NCBI GenBank assembly: GCA_034670405.1
Contig: JAXDDX010000120.1
Coordinates: 372,001 to 436,000, forward strand
Direction of reading: 5' to 3'
DNA: 64,000 bases
DNA from: Hoplostethus atlanticus
Taxonomy: Eukaryota; Chordata; Actinopteri; Trachichthyiformes; Trachichthyidae
Shown: piece by piece, positions 20,652-32,007 of the stretch
Layout: each line of letters begins with the position of its first letter
Numbering within the stretch: position 1 is the first letter of the stretch
Notes under the pieces: generated by a model
Databases searched by the model: none
What the model was told of the DNA's origin: nothing
Seen by the model: the letters and a program-made list of their open reading frames with translations, nothing else
Program-made: the position numbers and the translations under genes

Positions 20652-21890
20652 GCTACCACCAGCCCAAGCAGTCAAATAAAGACAAATCATTCACATTTCA
20701 TTTGGTCTTCTTTATTTCCTAAAAATACAAAAGTTAGTAATTTTATATTGTTCCAACAGTTTTCACTTGTGACCATGCACCCACCTCTAACTTGTGTTCC
20801 AGTAATTCAATTTCAAGATCTGCCTTTCTAATCTGCCGCCCCAAGTACACCATTTACTTTTTGCCATCTTCTTGATGACATGTACAACTCCTTTACCGGT
20901 AACTGGGAAAACATAAGGATGGCATTAAATTCTACAGTTCTATATGCAGAATTAACCTGGCATTTACTGAACATCAATCTGTGCTGTGGAGGTTGATGGA
21001 CCCTGCTCCTGGTAATGCCCAGTCATGCTCTGTTAAAAAGAATAAGAATGTGCAGGTTGTTTGTCCATTCATTATTTATTCTCAGCACTTCAGTGTAAAT
21101 GTCAAACTCCAAATTCCACACAAGAATGTCAAGAAATGTGAATAGGGAGAGAGCTGTCAGTAGCTACCATACATACACTATATGGCCAAAAGTCAGTGGA
21201 GACCTGACCATCACACCTATATGAGCTTGCTGGACATCCCACTCTAAAACCATGAGCATTAATATGGAGTTGGACCCCCCTTTGCGGCTATAACAGGCAC
21301 CACTCTTGTGGGAAGGCTGGCTTGCAATCGGCGTTCTAATTCCTCCCAAAGGTGTTCAATGGGGTTGAGGTCAGGGCTCTGTGCAGGCCAATCGAGTTCC
21401 TCCACACCAAACTCATCTAACCATGTCTTTATGGACCTCGCTTTGTGCACAGGGGCACAGTCACACTGTAACAGCAAAGGGCCTTCCCCAAACTGTTGCC
21501 ACAAAATTGGAAGCGCCCAATTGGCTAAAATGTCTTTGTATCCTGTAGCATTAAGATTACCCATCACTGGAACTAAGGGGCCAAGCCCAAACGCTGAAAA
21601 ACAGGGTGGCTTAAACACCTGAACTCAATAATTAGTAGGGGTGTCCACTGATTTTTGGCCATATATGTAATATTAAGATCTCTGTAGGCCTCTCTGAATC
21701 CCTCTCTGTGACAGCAGACATCATCATCCTGTGATGAAGAAGAGCAGTCTGTTTCGGTATACTTTAAACTACTATATGTGGCAAGATCTCTGGAGTATTG
21801 AGTACTTATAACTGCAAGGAGTTCTGTTGTGGCAGGAGGCTCAACAAGGCAGATAACACCATCAGTAACTGTTGGGGAAAATGAAAAACC
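20652..21890 (-). pseudogene. Harbinger second gene (Myb/SANT-type) remnants
   Basis: Minus-strand text at 20770-20840 matches the 3' flank seen in the 34390-34460 copy. After the Tc1 fragment, minus-strand coding-like sequence (TVTDGVICLVEPP, QDDDVCCHREGF) spans about 21885-21670. This gene normally encodes the DNA-binding partner of the Harbinger nuclease. Only fragments remain and the DNA-binding domain itself is not visible here. Confidence 0.5.
21179..21665 (-). mobile_element. Tc1/mariner-like element, internally deleted
   Basis: The ends TATATGGCCAAAAGTCAGTG and its inverted partner near 21647-21665 are TIRs. The minus-strand ORF 21259-21618 encodes the C-terminal half of a Tc1 transposase. 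It shows CDCAPVHKA with the second catalytic Asp, then WPAQSPDLNPIEHLWEELER with the final Glu. The N-terminal DNA-binding domain and first Asp are missing. Confidence 0.88.
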
Positions 21891-21896
21891 CCAAAA

Positions 21897-22043
21897 AGTA
21901 ATATATATATATATATATTATGGGGGGCAAACAGGAAATATTTATCTAACTTTGATATATATACACACGGGACTTATATATATACATGGGACTTTATATA
22001 TATACACATGGGACTTTATATATAAATAAGAACTTCATATATA
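21897..22043. repeat. TA microsatellite and CATGGGACTT minisatellite
   Basis: (TA)n at about 21901-21918 is followed by units of TATATATACACATGGGACTT type at about 21955-22025. A further such unit follows the Tc1 remnant at about 22574-22600, so that element landed in the minisatellite. Confidence 0.75.
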
Positions 22044-22573
22044 CAGTACCAGTCAAAGGTTTGGACACACTTACTCATAGAAGGGTTTTTCTTTATTTTT
22101 ACAATTTTTGCACTATTCTAGAATAATAGTAAAGTCATCAAAACTGTGAATTAACACAAAAGGAATTATGCAGTGACCAAAAAATGTTAAAAAAAATCAA
22201 AACTATCTTATGTTTTAGATTCTTCAAAGTAGCCACCCTTTGGCATTAACCAGCAAAGAAATTCCACAAATTAACTTTTAAAGGCCACAATCACTATGTG
22301 TGTCTTTAACATGATGATTTAATCATTGTGGTTCAACATTCTCCACCTCTAAAGTCTAAATGAAAACTACTTGTTGGGGGTGCATTTCGAAAAAAAAAAT
22401 CTTCTAGATTAAAATGTAAGTTTTGAAAATTAATTCATACACAGGCATTAACTTCTCTATTTATTTGTCTAAGAAACGAATTTCAAGAATTTAAGCATCA
22501 AGCCTTTATATCAAAATGTCTTTAAGATCATGAGAAACAGAAACAGGTGTGTCCAAACTTTTGACTGGTACTG
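22044..22573 (-). mobile_element. Tc1-family remnant with TA duplication
   Basis: The left end CAGTACCAGTCAAAGGTTTG and right end CCAAACTTTTGACTGGTACTG-type sequence are inverted repeats flanked by TA on both sides. Only the extreme C-terminus of a transposase survives on the minus strand (KGGYFEESKT near 22240). Length is 530. Confidence 0.82.
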
Positions 22574-22781
22574 TATATACATGGGACTTAATATACAGTA
22601 TATGATTGAACTTGGATGTATCACAACTGATGTAACTTCCTCTTCAGCTGTCAATTGCTGTTAAGATCACTAGCCTTGCCATAGTTGACATGTTGTAGGG
22701 CACAGAAACAAATGAAAGTTTTTGGTAATCTTTCTGGATAGCAAACAAAAAGGAGGTCTAGGTTAACTACAAACTCCCAAA
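22574..22781. other. Short intergenic stretch, nothing recognised
   Basis: Minisatellite tail followed by unassigned sequence leading to the ATG at 22782. Confidence 0.4.
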
Positions 22782-23080
22782 ATGACATTCACTGATGTTC
22801 AAGAATATTTTATGGACCTACATAATTTTCTTGATGGAGCTGAACAACCATGTTTTGAAGTGAATCTTTTGGAGCAGAGATCAAGACTTCAATCTTGAGG
22901 AGCATATCACAATGACAATGGCATTCTTGATGGCCATTCATCACTTTGCCAATGCAAGTGTTGATTATGTTGGCCTGATGTACTTATTGAGCAATATTTG
23001 TGGAATTCTAAAAGACATGCTGAATGATGCCAACACCCAACTTGAAGTCATTGAGAGGAACACACAACCACGCATAGATC
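22782..23080 (+). pseudogene. Integrase-gene N-terminal exon (helical domain)
   Basis: The ATG at 22782 reads MTFTDVQEYFMDLHNFLDGA to an in-frame break near 22895. It continues in another frame (FLMAIHHFANASVDYVGLMY, LNDANTQLEVIERNTQPR). This alpha-helical N-terminal region is not catalytic. At least one frameshift or stop is present. Confidence 0.5.
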
Positions 23081-24101
23081 GAATTAATTCATTCAGGAAT
23101 CATTTTATTCTGGCAGACCACAGTAGGAAACATACATTTGTTTGTTTAAATACATAAATATAACTTAAAGAGTAGATATGATGAAAAAAGCAACATTAAG
23201 GGACCTGTTTTCGTAATGGCACATGACAGCGGCTGAAGTTTGGTATTTTGGTGACTCCCTGTGAACTTGACTGGGTGAACTTGACTGGGCCAGAGTGGGA
23301 GGAAGGGCGCAGATGATCAAGCAGTGCAGTGCAAATTTTGTTAGTCTGTTCTGTGCTATTTTCTTGGCTTTACCAAGCGACGCCCGCATGAATAGATCCT
23401 ATTCAAAGCTTGCCATTCCTTTTTATGGAGGATATTGTGGCCAATTTGACTTTGTCGTCTTTACACAGCTGAGCCCGCTAAAATGCCATAGAAAAGCTGG
23501 GATGAATCAATCATGATCAATTTCCACAAATTTTCTTTATCCACCTTTTACCTTGAATGATCATCTTTACACTGTGGGAGGGGGGCCTAGATGCCTAATA
23601 TAAGCTGATGGGAGTATCTCAGTGGAGGGTAATGGTTACCATGGCATTTGCACCTGTACTTTACATTGAATAAATCACGGTGCTGCTCTGGCCTTTTTAC
23701 TAGGCTTTTGATATAAGTCCCTGAACAGGGACAAATGTGATACATCAGTTTTGTTTTTGTTGACATGACATCCGACACAGAACTGTCAGTATGCGCTATG
23801 ACGCAAGGAGTGGGGATAGAGGTCCACCAGTTGACTACCTCATACCTTTTTTCATGTAATGTGTAGATGACTTATGTCATTTCTTATGTCTTATGTCTTT
23901 TGCTGTTATTGAAGAGCTGTAAGTGTGCCTCGTGCCTCTAAAATGCCAAACAGTCACCACGCCATGCGCCATTGATTCACGAAAATATTCATGTAACACA
24001 CCTCAATCACTGATGACTATAATTGTGTTGGTATTATTTTCCAAAAAATGCATCATGTCATAAGATGGTATTTGTAAAATGTAGGATCTACCTCTTTTCA
24101 G
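23081..24101. other. Intron-like stretch, nothing recognised
   Basis: No convincing gene. Short minus-strand ORFs near 23165-23389 and 23587-23778 have no recognised motifs. A polypyrimidine tract with TTTTCAG ends at 24101, a plausible 3' splice site. Confidence 0.4.
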
Positions 24102-24360
24102 GTTCCACATACCTGGCTTTCAAGTTGTCAACCTCCGCAACTTGGGATTCAGTTGGACAGCAATATCACGGATACTCTGTGTGAATATACGGACTTTATT
24201 CAATCATAGAAGACAACTGGGTCTACTGGATTATGGCTGTTACACAACTATATCCGATATTGATCTTGACAGACTTGTTCTTGAGGTTCTTGCATTAACG
24301 CCCAACTCTGGGGAGACATATATTGCAGGAAGTTTGAGAGGTAGAGGAATAAGAGTCCAG
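24102..24360 (+). pseudogene. Integrase-gene exon with HTH domain, cut by Harbinger insertion
   Basis: After the AG at 24101 it reads LGFSWTAISRILCVNIRTLF, a helix-turn-helix typical of recombinases. Then come RRQLGLLDYG and TPNSGETYIAGSLRGRGIRV. It stops at a CAG where a Harbinger element begins. Coding resumes after that element (QRWRIREWLRVL) in the same frame when the element and one CAG are removed. Confidence 0.65.
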
Positions 24361-24601
24361 GGGCTTCATTACAGAAACTTCCTAAGTCTGAAATCCTATT
24401 TTATCTCAGTTTAGGATGACATTTAGGATTTTGGGTATTACAGAAACATGTTTCCTAACTGCATTTAGGAAAGAATCCTATTTTATCTTCAGATAGGAAT
24501 TTAGCTATTACAGAACCGTCCTAACTGAAGAATTTCCTAAGTTAGGAATCCTAAATTAGGATGGCATAGACCCTGTCCTAAATTCAAAATAACTGCCAAA
24601 A

Positions 24602-25588
24602 ATGGCAGCACCATTGTTGTTAGGTCTGTATGGCAATGAAGATGGGGAACATGAACACCGAAATATTATGATTGAAAGGCTACTCAAACCGCATGATGAT
24701 GTTTTAAATTTCCCGGACCATGTATTAATGGGTATATATCGACTGCCAAGATGATTAATATGGAATTTGATCGACATGCTACGTCCGGCTCTGGAGAGGC
24801 CTACAAGGAGGCATGGGGCTCTGTCAGTGGTCGTACAGATAACAAATGCACTTCGTTTTTTTGCTAAGGGTGACTTCCAGACTGAGGTTGCAGATCTGTC
24901 TTTAACATCACAGCCTTGCGTCTCACGCAACCTCACAGAGGTCACCCAAGCTATCTGTACTCTGGCGCCGCAATATATACGTTTCCTACAAGGAGAAGAG
25001 GTACTACAAATTAAGGAGGAGTTTTTCAGACAGAGCGGGATGCCGGGGGTAATTGGGCTTGTTGATGGTTCGCTCTTTCCGATTAAAGCGCCGAGTGGAC
25101 CTGATGAGTCAGCTTTTGTTAGCCGTAAAGGCTTTCATGCCATTAATGTGCAGGCCATCGGGGACCAAAACATGGTAATACGGCATTTGGTGGCAAAGTG
25201 GCCTGGATCTACCCATGATTCGTTCGTCTTCAACACCAGGTAGGTCCTATAGACCCTAATAGGAAATATTGCTTAACCTAGATAGCATCATGACATTCTT
25301 AGGACACAGCATAGGCTGCATGCACTCAAGTCTTTACTTGCAGAGCCAGACTAATGCTTTGTGTGTTATCCTGTTTACAGTGACATCAACACTTAGTCAG
25401 GGTAGTCAGGGTAGTCAGGGTAGGGCAAGTGGCTGGCTTTTGGGGGATTCAGGATACCCTCTGAAACCCTATCTGATGACACCAGTCAGTAATGAGCAAA
25501 CAGAGGCAGAGAGGAAATATAATGTGGCTCATAAGAAGTGCCGTAGCAGACAGGAGAGGCTGTATGGCATCTGGAAAGGAAGGTGAGG
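24602..25588 (+). pseudogene. HARBI1-like nuclease of Harbinger element 2
   Basis: The ATG at 24602 reads MAAPLLLGLYGNEDGEHEHR with an in-frame TGA near 24752 (YRLPR-stop). It then runs open to a GT donor at 25242. DDE-type motifs are GLVDGSLFPIKAP with the first Asp and WPGSTHDSFVF with the second. A second exon starts after the AG at 25380, with stops in a GTCAGGGTA tandem tract. It reads [18 protein letters not shown] in a shifted frame, then the terminal region [14 protein letters not shown] at a GT donor. It is not functional as it stands. Confidence 0.85.
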
Positions 25589-25665
25589 CAAATAATGCTG
25601 ACACATGGCTACTTGTGGTGTAGTCTTAATTGTAGAAGAGGGGACTTCTGAAGAGGTGTGCATAC

Positions 25666-26230
25666 TGTCACGCCCTCCACCTCTGCCTCCTAGCTGTCTC
25701 TACCTGTCTGTCTCTGTCTGTGTGTATGTGTTGGCGGGCGTGGCTCCAGTCTCCGGCTCCTCCTTTCATCATCACCTCATCCCTATCACCTGCTCTACTC
25801 CGCACACCTGCAATCCGTCATCCCATCACCACCAGTTTAAGAACCCCGGCTTTTCATCCACTCATCGCCAGATCGTTGTTTGTACTACCCAGTCAGTATC
25901 GTTTCTCGGCCGCTTTGCAGAGTTTACGCTCAGCGGTCCCTTCTTGCCTTCTAATCCTGATTCCTCTACCCAGATCCAGTCTCCTTCCCTGCCTGTCTGT
26001 CTCCTGGACCCCTGCTTGTCGCCCATCCGCCTGTCTGTCTTCTGGACCCCTGCTTGTCGCCCATCCACCTGTCTCCCTACTCTGCTCCCCGCTCCTGCTC
26101 CAGCCCTGCTTCCCCTTGCCATCCCTGCACTGCTTTCCTGTTGAACATTTCACTAGTAAACCTGTTTTTGTTCATACTCCGTCTCTGTGGTTCTGTGGTT
26201 TGCACTTGGGTCCTGTACTAGATCATAACA
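25666..26230 (+). repeat. Solo LTR (gypsy-type) inside Harbinger element 2
   Basis: It starts TGTCACGCCC and ends GATCATAACA. CATAC is duplicated on both sides (25661-25665 and 26231-26235). The CT-rich plus strand holds two near-identical units (GGACCCCTGCTTGTCGCCCA) at about 26007 and 26044. Length is 565. A 5-bp duplication and TGTCAC start fit Ty3/gypsy LTRs. Confidence 0.85.
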
Positions 26231-26235
26231 CATAC

Positions 26236-26756
26236 TGCCTCTAAAGAAGAGGAACATTAGGCTATGGGGGGTAGACCTAGGCTATATTAAACATTATTAT
26301 CATTGTGCAGTAGCCTACAGAGCCAATCAAATGCAGTTAGGAGCAGATAGCCTACACCTAACATACTGAACAACACGTTGTCAAACAATATAAAGTTAGT
26401 TATTATTGTGAAAACCAACTTACCAGGTGATGGAAGTTCTATTCGTGGTGGTGGCAATGTCCCATCATCCTCACAGGCCACCAGCGTTAGGATGACCTCA
26501 GGCTCAGTTGACGCCGGCAAAGTTGGCTCTGGCAGTCCGACCTCTGAGCCATTGGAGATCCCTTGTGATACATAAGTTACATACTATAAGTTACAATTCA
26601 CAGCTAGCTACATTGTTTTCGGTTGTTAGCTAGCTACAATGTATCAACAATAGACATCCGTTCACCTCAGCTAGCTATGCTAGCAGCTTTATCAGGCTAA
26701 CGTTTGTTAGCTAGCTGCAGTAACCTAGCTAATGTGAATTTCCATGTTAACTTACC
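26236..26756 (-). pseudogene. Possible downstream exons of the Harbinger Myb-type gene
   Basis: Minus-strand ORF 26287-26520 contains a Pro/Glu-rich stretch (SLPTEPEV-like, DDGTLPPPRIELPSPG) bounded by splice-like sites. It lies downstream of the Myb exon. No domain is recognised. AGCTAGCTA-type repeats occur at about 26600-26720. Confidence 0.35.
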
Positions 26757-27112
26757 TTCCGTGTAGACCTTTCCCATCACGGCAAGGATCCTTTCTTCCT
26801 GGGCAGTCAGTGGCTTCACCTCTGGTTGGCCTCCGCCTGTCTTCCCTTGGTCCTTTTTTAATAAAGCGCCTCTCTTCTTGGCTTCACTGGCGATGGTGGA
26901 CCACTTTTTTGTTTTACTGCGTCCGCAGTCCTCAAAACACCGCATACTGACGTGACGGCATCCGCCACTTCTTACCACTTAAAATTTTTGTCCTGGGTCG
27001 ATAATTGTGATGAAAACTTTCCAAAAAGGTGGGGTTTCCTCTCCTCCACCGACACGATTAATGCCTCCGACTCATCTATATTAAAATTGAACGCCCGTCT
27101 TTTCTTGTCCAT
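26757..27112 (-). pseudogene. Myb/SANT-type DNA-binding protein of Harbinger element 2
   Basis: The minus-strand ATG at 27112 reads MDKKRRAFNFNIDESEALIV, then FKW-stop (TAA) and EVADAVTSVCG. It shifts frame to TKKWSTIASEAKKRGALLKK and PLTAQEERILAVMGK. This is the accessory DNA-binding gene that convergently faces the nuclease in Harbinger elements. One stop and one frameshift are visible. Confidence 0.72.
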
Positions 27113-27497
27113 TATAATCTTCTAATCTATTCTAATCTTCACTAAGCCAGTGACAGTTGAAGTGAGACAGCCATTAATATTAATATATTAATATAATATT
27201 ATAATATTAATGTTAATATCCATATTCAATATACATTCTAATCAAGGACACAGGCAGTCTTGTGTACATTCTAAACATAGATACAGGCATTACAGGACGA
27301 GTGCCGATTGAAGAATCGAGTTTACAGTTCTAGTTAGGATTTCTTAAGTTAAGATAAGATATGAGGTCTGAGATAGGATAGGACACAGCCATGCGTTTAG
27401 GAATTGCTTCTGTAATAGGAAGATAGGATTTTTCCTATCTTTGAAACTTAAGTTAAGATAGGACAAGCAGTTAGGAAATTCTTCTGTAATGAGGCCC

Positions 27498-27533
27498 CAG
27501 AGGTGGAGAATACGTGAGTGGCTGAGAGTTCTG
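27498..27533 (+). pseudogene. 36-base integrase-exon sliver between two Harbinger insertions
   Basis: It reads RWRIREWLRVL in the integrase frame. CAG on its left and CTG on its right are the target duplications of elements 24361-27497 and 27534-28369. Confidence 0.7.
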
Positions 27534-28369
27534 GGGCCTCATTACAGAAACTTCCTAAGTCTGAAATCCTATTTTATCTCAGTTTAGGATGACATTTAAG
27601 ATTTTTGGTATTACATAAACATGTTTCCTAACTGCATTTAGGAAAAAATCCTATCTTATCTTAGGATAGGAATTTAGTTATTACAGAACCGTCCTAACTG
27701 AAGAATTTCCTAAATTAGGAATCCTAAATTAGGATGACATAGACCCTGTCCTAAATTCAAAATAACTGCCAAAAATGGCAGCACCACTGTTGTTAGGTCT
27801 GTATGGCAATGACAATGAAGATGGGGAACAACATGAACACCGAAATATTATTTATTTTTAATAAATACAATTTATAATATAATAATAATGCTTTATTATT
27901 ATTATTATTATTATTATATATTAATATTATTATAATAATATTATTTTAATCTTTATCCTGGGCCGATAATTGGGATGAAAACGTCCCAAAAAGGTGGGGT
28001 TTCATCTCCTCCACCAACATGATTAATGCCTCCGACTCATCCATATTAAAATTGAACGCCCATCTTTTCTTGTCCATTATATCTAGCCAGTGACTGTGAT
28101 ACTGATATTACATTCTAATCAAGGATACAGGCAGTCTCGTGTACCTTCTAAACATAGATACAGGCATGACAGGACGAGTGCCGATTGAAGAATCGAGTTT
28201 ACAGTTCTAGTTAGGATTTCTTAAGTTAAGATATGAGGTCTGAGATAGGATAGGATACAGCCATGAGTTTAGGAATTGCTTCTGTAATAGGAAGATAGTA
28301 TTTTTCCTATCTTTGAAACTTAAGTTAAGATAGGACAAGCAGTTAGGAAATTCTTCTGTAATGAGGCCC
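27534..28369 (+). mobile_element. PIF/Harbinger deletion derivative of element 2 family
   Basis: The ends GGGCCTCATTACAGAAACTT and AATGAGGCCC match the longer element's, and CTG is duplicated (27531-27533 and 28370-28372). Terminal regions are near copies of the neighbour, including the Myb protein N-terminus on the minus strand (about 27960-28080). Nuclease coding sequence is gone apart from the first 30 or so codons. An (ATT)n tract lies at about 27893-27916. Length is 836, a MITE-like derivative. Confidence 0.87.
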
Positions 28370-28452
28370 CTGGATTCTGTGGGAAGAGCTATAAGGAGGA
28401 GACGGGCAATCAGAAGGAGAGTCTATAATGTTTCTGCTCCTAACCAGCTGTG
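28370..28452 (+). pseudogene. Integrase-gene exon end
   Basis: It reads DSVGRAIRRRRAIRRRVYNV and SAPNQLW, then a GTATGT splice donor at 28453. It directly continues the 27498-27533 sliver once the Harbinger derivative is removed. The basic run precedes the integrase catalytic core in this family. Confidence 0.65.
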
Positions 28453-28496
28453 GTATGTTATTAAATTAGCTATAAAAAGATACATTTGAACTGCAT

Positions 28497-29200
28497 GTGT
28501 AACCGGTTCAAGCTACCCCTGTCCTAGGACTTTTATTGTTAAGGACATTTATTGACTTCCTGTGCTTGATCCCTTCAGCAATCAGACTTGCCTCCTACCT
28601 GGATTGATTTCACCTGTGTCTGCTACCATTAAAAAGGCCTTGATGCAGCATTGTGGAAGATTTTGGGTTGGGATGCCATCACACCACCATGGGGTGTATG
28701 TTGAGATTTTTAGAAGCGCCTAGTTTTAATGTTTTATGGAGATGATAAGTTTGTCAATTTATGTCTGTGTGCCTCAGCAGGTGAGTTGGGTGGCGTCCTG
28801 GTGCTGGTTTTATTGTTAACTGTGTCTGTATTTACCTTTGTTCGGTGGACTAGGGCTGGTTTTAGGTGTTCTTATTGTGACTTTTATTCGATAGTGGTTT
28901 TAAGCAAGAGTGTATATTCAGTTTTACTTATGTGTGCTGTCTTGGTTTTAGTGTCTTTTTAGACTCTTTGGTTGTGGTGGGTTTTAATCATGTGTTGTGT
29001 CGCTTTTAAAACTGCAATGTATTTGTCTTGTGTTCACTACTCCATCTTAGTCTCTTTTAGAACCAGTGCCTGCCAGACCACTAATGGTGTAAGGTCTATG
29101 CATTTTAATAAACTAATGACATGTTTATTTGGCCTCCTTGCTTTTATCCAGTTGCTCCATCAAAGAACCTGTGCTCTTAATATCTGATTTTATACCAGAG
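28497..29200 (+). repeat. Possible solo LTR or LTR fragment
   Basis: It starts TGTAACCGGTTC. An ATTAAAAAGG TATA-like string is near 28629, an AATAAA near 29108, and the 3' half is T-rich, as in an LTR. I could not find a target duplication or an unambiguous CA end. A C-run and T-rich tract follow at 29207-29240. Confidence 0.3.
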
Positions 29201-29264
29201 GACCATACCCCCCCCCCCCTTTTTTCTTTCTTTTCTTTTCTTAATCATTTATCTATGTAATATG

Positions 29265-31648
29265 TAGGGCTGTCAAACGATTACAATTTTTAATCAAATT
29301 AATCACAGGGCCGCTGTGGATTAATTTAGATTAATCACGATTAATACCCATTCATTATTAATTGTGTTTCATTTTGTGGGGGCAAAAAGACTCATGACAG
29401 AAGGCGATATATACACTTAACATGTGTTTTATTTAAACTATAGAACAGATATGGTGTCCAGATATCAAAATAAAACATACCAACCACATTTTTTTTCTTT
29501 TTTTTTTAATCAAACAAATATCCATATTAATATGGCCCTCTTACTCATCTTTTAGCCAGCTGCTGAGACAGACTAACTTGTTTACATTACCGGAGAGTAG
29601 AGCTGACCGCTTCTTATGTACAATGTTACCTGCGACTGAGAACAGTCTCTCATACGGAACGGTGGTTGCAGGAGTGGCGAGATATTTGCGAGCCAGCAGT
29701 GCCAGCTTGTCATGGGCTCCTGAATGAGCTGACCACCACTCCAAGGGACAGTCCTGCATACTAATGCTAGGCTCTGCTCTGTACCTGTGTATGACTCTGT
29801 CAGGCAGCACCTCTTCATCTGATTCTGAATCTGAGCCCATCTGTAAAAGGCTCATTTTCTTCTTGGGTGGCCCATCTTCAGAAGTCTGTGGAGGGGGTGA
29901 CTGTTCATGCAGCAGTCTTCCAAGTGTGGTCCACACCCCTTCTCTGTCAGTCTTGGGGAGGCTCTTCAAGTCTTTGAAACGTGGATCCAGCGCTGTTGCA
30001 ATCTTGAGCCATTCATTGTTGGTACTGTTTTCTTGACGGGAGGTTAGGTCTTCCTTGAATGCTGTTTTAAACTTCACCAGATATGCAGGGTCATCATCAG
30101 AGGCTTCCATTACACGATGCAGGTGGCAGAGGGCAGGCAGTACCACTGAGCAGGAAACACAGGATTCCCCACCCAGAATCTCAGTTACATACCTGCAGTG
30201 GAAACATAGACATACACACAGACAGACACACACACACACAGGGAGGGAGACACACACACACACAGGGAGGGAGGGAGGAAGGAAGGAAGAAAGAGTTATT
30301 AAAACAAAATTAACACAAATGGATTTTATTTTTATTTTTTTATCAATTCATTTTTATTTCAGCCTATAGTGTATATAGATTGCTTACCTGCAGGGCTCCA
30401 GAAGAGACTCCAGTTTCTGCAGTTTGTCCCATTCTTGTGGCGTTAGCATAACTAGTTTGTGGCGCTGTTGGTCCAGGATTGCTGCATGATTGCGGATTAG
30501 ACGCTTGACCATTTCCAGTGTTGAATTCCAGCGTGTTGGCACGTCCTGGATCAGTGGCTCCTTCTGCTGCCCGAGGGTCGCTTGCTGTGCTTCAAGCTCT
30601 AAGGCGTCTGCTGGACTGTGTTTAAAGTGACCAACTATTTTCCGACACTTGGACAATGCGTTCACAAATCTGCTGTCAGCAAGGCTCACAGTGATGCTTC
30701 TCTGTAAGATGTGAGCCATACAAGGCATGTGCTCAAATGGCAAAAGTTTAGCCGCAGCTGTCATGTTGCGTGCACTGTCAGTCCCTATAGTTGTAATTTT
30801 TCCTTCAATTGCCCACTCACGTGCTACTGTTAAGAATTGTTTAGCACATGCCTCTGCAAAGTGACGCTCTTCTGTTTTCATTATGGTCAATGCAAACGAC
30901 TTTAGTTCACATGCGGCAGTAATTTGATGTGCTGTAACACCAAGGTAGTTACTGTTACTCACAGAAGTCCAGTAGTCTCCTGTCAGGGCGACATATTTGG
31001 CTACAGCCAAATCCTCTTCCTTTTTTTTCTTTTCAGTTTCATAGAGCCCGTGGATTTTTGTCATTATTGTGCTTCTTGATGGCGCCTTGTACAATGCATC
31101 TTGAGATGCAACTTGCAAAACCTTTGTAAAGCCCGTGTCCTCGACGATATTAATCGGTCTGCAGTTTTTTGCAATCCACTTGGCAATTGTGTCAGTCAAT
31201 TTGTCAGAGGTAGACTTACTGAGGCCCCGACGTTCCGTGAGGGTGGTTTGGCGCAAGCCGGGCGTCGCCGAAGTACTTGCAGAGGAATCCCCAACTAATG
31301 TATGCTTCGCGTTGATGTGGTACTTTAAGCTGGAAGTGCTTCGGTGAAACGAATACTCCTTCCTGCAGAGTGTGCAAACTACTTTATGTCGGTCGATTGT
31401 CCCGTCTTGGGTTTTTTTGTACTCAAACTTCCCATCGAGAGGGCCAATATGTTGTATAGAGTCGTCCATCTTTATCGAGTTGGTTCTGCCGCCAGATAGC
31501 GTTGGAGCACCAATCCGCGCCAGTGAGTGGAATTGTGGGATTTTGAGTCATTGTGCGCTGCGCATGTGTTAATTGCGTTAACATTTTTAATCAAATTAAT
31601 CATGCAAATTAATTCATCTGGATTAACGTGTTAATTTTGACAGCCCTA
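29265..31648 (-). mobile_element. hAT transposon with open transposase gene
   Basis: The ends TAGGGCTGTCAAACGATTA and TTTTGACAGCCCTA are inverted repeats. The flanks GTAATATG (29257-29264) and GTAATACG (31649-31656) are an 8-bp target duplication with one mismatch, diagnostic of hAT. ATTAA-rich subterminal repeats lie inside both ends. Length is 2384. Confidence 0.92.
29541..31469 (-). CDS. hAT transposase, BED-finger, one intron
   Basis: Exon 1 is 31469-30388 and exon 2 is 30192-29541. The intron 30387-30193 has GTAAGC at its start and GCAG at its end. The exons total 1734 bases, 577 residues plus stop, with no interruption. The N-terminal BED zinc finger is CTLCRKEYSFHRS...YHINAKH, about residues 32-56. 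The RNase H-like core includes TGDYWTSVSNSNYLG and GTDSARNMTAA. The C-terminal hATC dimerisation region reads RKYLATPATTVPYERLFSVA. It would bind the TIRs and catalyse cut-and-paste. CA repeats sit in the intron. Confidence 0.88.
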
Positions 31649-32007
31649 GTAATACGTGAAAACTGGGGGTTTTCTTCTGTTTAAAATGAGAGTATTCTTG
31701 CAAAGAAAATGGTCATTAACAAAATGCATTGTATTTCTGATGACATAATCCAGTCTGCTATCTACTGTACTATCTATCAATAACAGTAATTGTACATAAA
31801 AAGATCAACATTTTGACACATCTTTGTAACATTCCTGAAAATATTTGACAACCAACCCTTGTAGACATTGAGCCCGGTCTGCTATACTTTTCAAGTTTTG
31901 TTTATCATACTTTTGCAAGTGTGTTTCTGAAGTACCCTAGCTCTTTAAATGTTCTTACATTTTGCTACCTTCCAAATTATACTGAGTATTCTGCTTTTCT
32001 TTAACAG
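31649..32007. other. Intron of the integrase gene, nothing recognised
   Basis: Unassigned sequence ends in a pyrimidine tract and ACAG at 32007, a plausible acceptor for the integrase exon that follows. Confidence 0.4.

Larger units (their letters stand above)
18456..21890 (+). mobile_element. PIF/Harbinger relic 1
   Basis: CTG at 18453-18455 precedes a terminus GGGTGTATTCCAGAAAGCGG, the same family as elements at 33840 and 45110. It holds HARBI1-like nuclease pieces on the plus strand and remnants of a second, minus-strand gene. It is interrupted by another Harbinger-like element (19104-20471) and a Tc1 fragment (21179-21665). The opposite terminus is not found; similarity fades near the TA repeats at 21900. 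Confidence 0.75.
24361..27497 (+). mobile_element. PIF/Harbinger element 2, with both genes, containing a solo LTR
   Basis: The terminus GGGCTTCATTACAGAAACTT is matched by the inverted end AATGAGGCCC. CAG is duplicated (24358-24360 and 27498-27500). It encodes a HARBI1-like nuclease on the plus strand and a Myb/SANT-type protein on the minus strand, the standard convergent layout. A solo LTR (25666-26230) lies between them. Length is 3137, or 2567 without the LTR and one duplication. Both genes are broken. Confidence 0.88.

Noticed and set aside
25605..26244. Two plus-strand ORFs of 170-180 codons rich in Pro, Ser and Leu
   Set aside because: They lie inside a CT-rich solo LTR bounded by a CATAC duplication. 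Composition alone keeps them open.
28729..29187. Hydrophobic ORFs suggesting membrane proteins
   Set aside because: T-rich sequence gives Val/Leu/Phe runs by chance; it is more likely part of an LTR.
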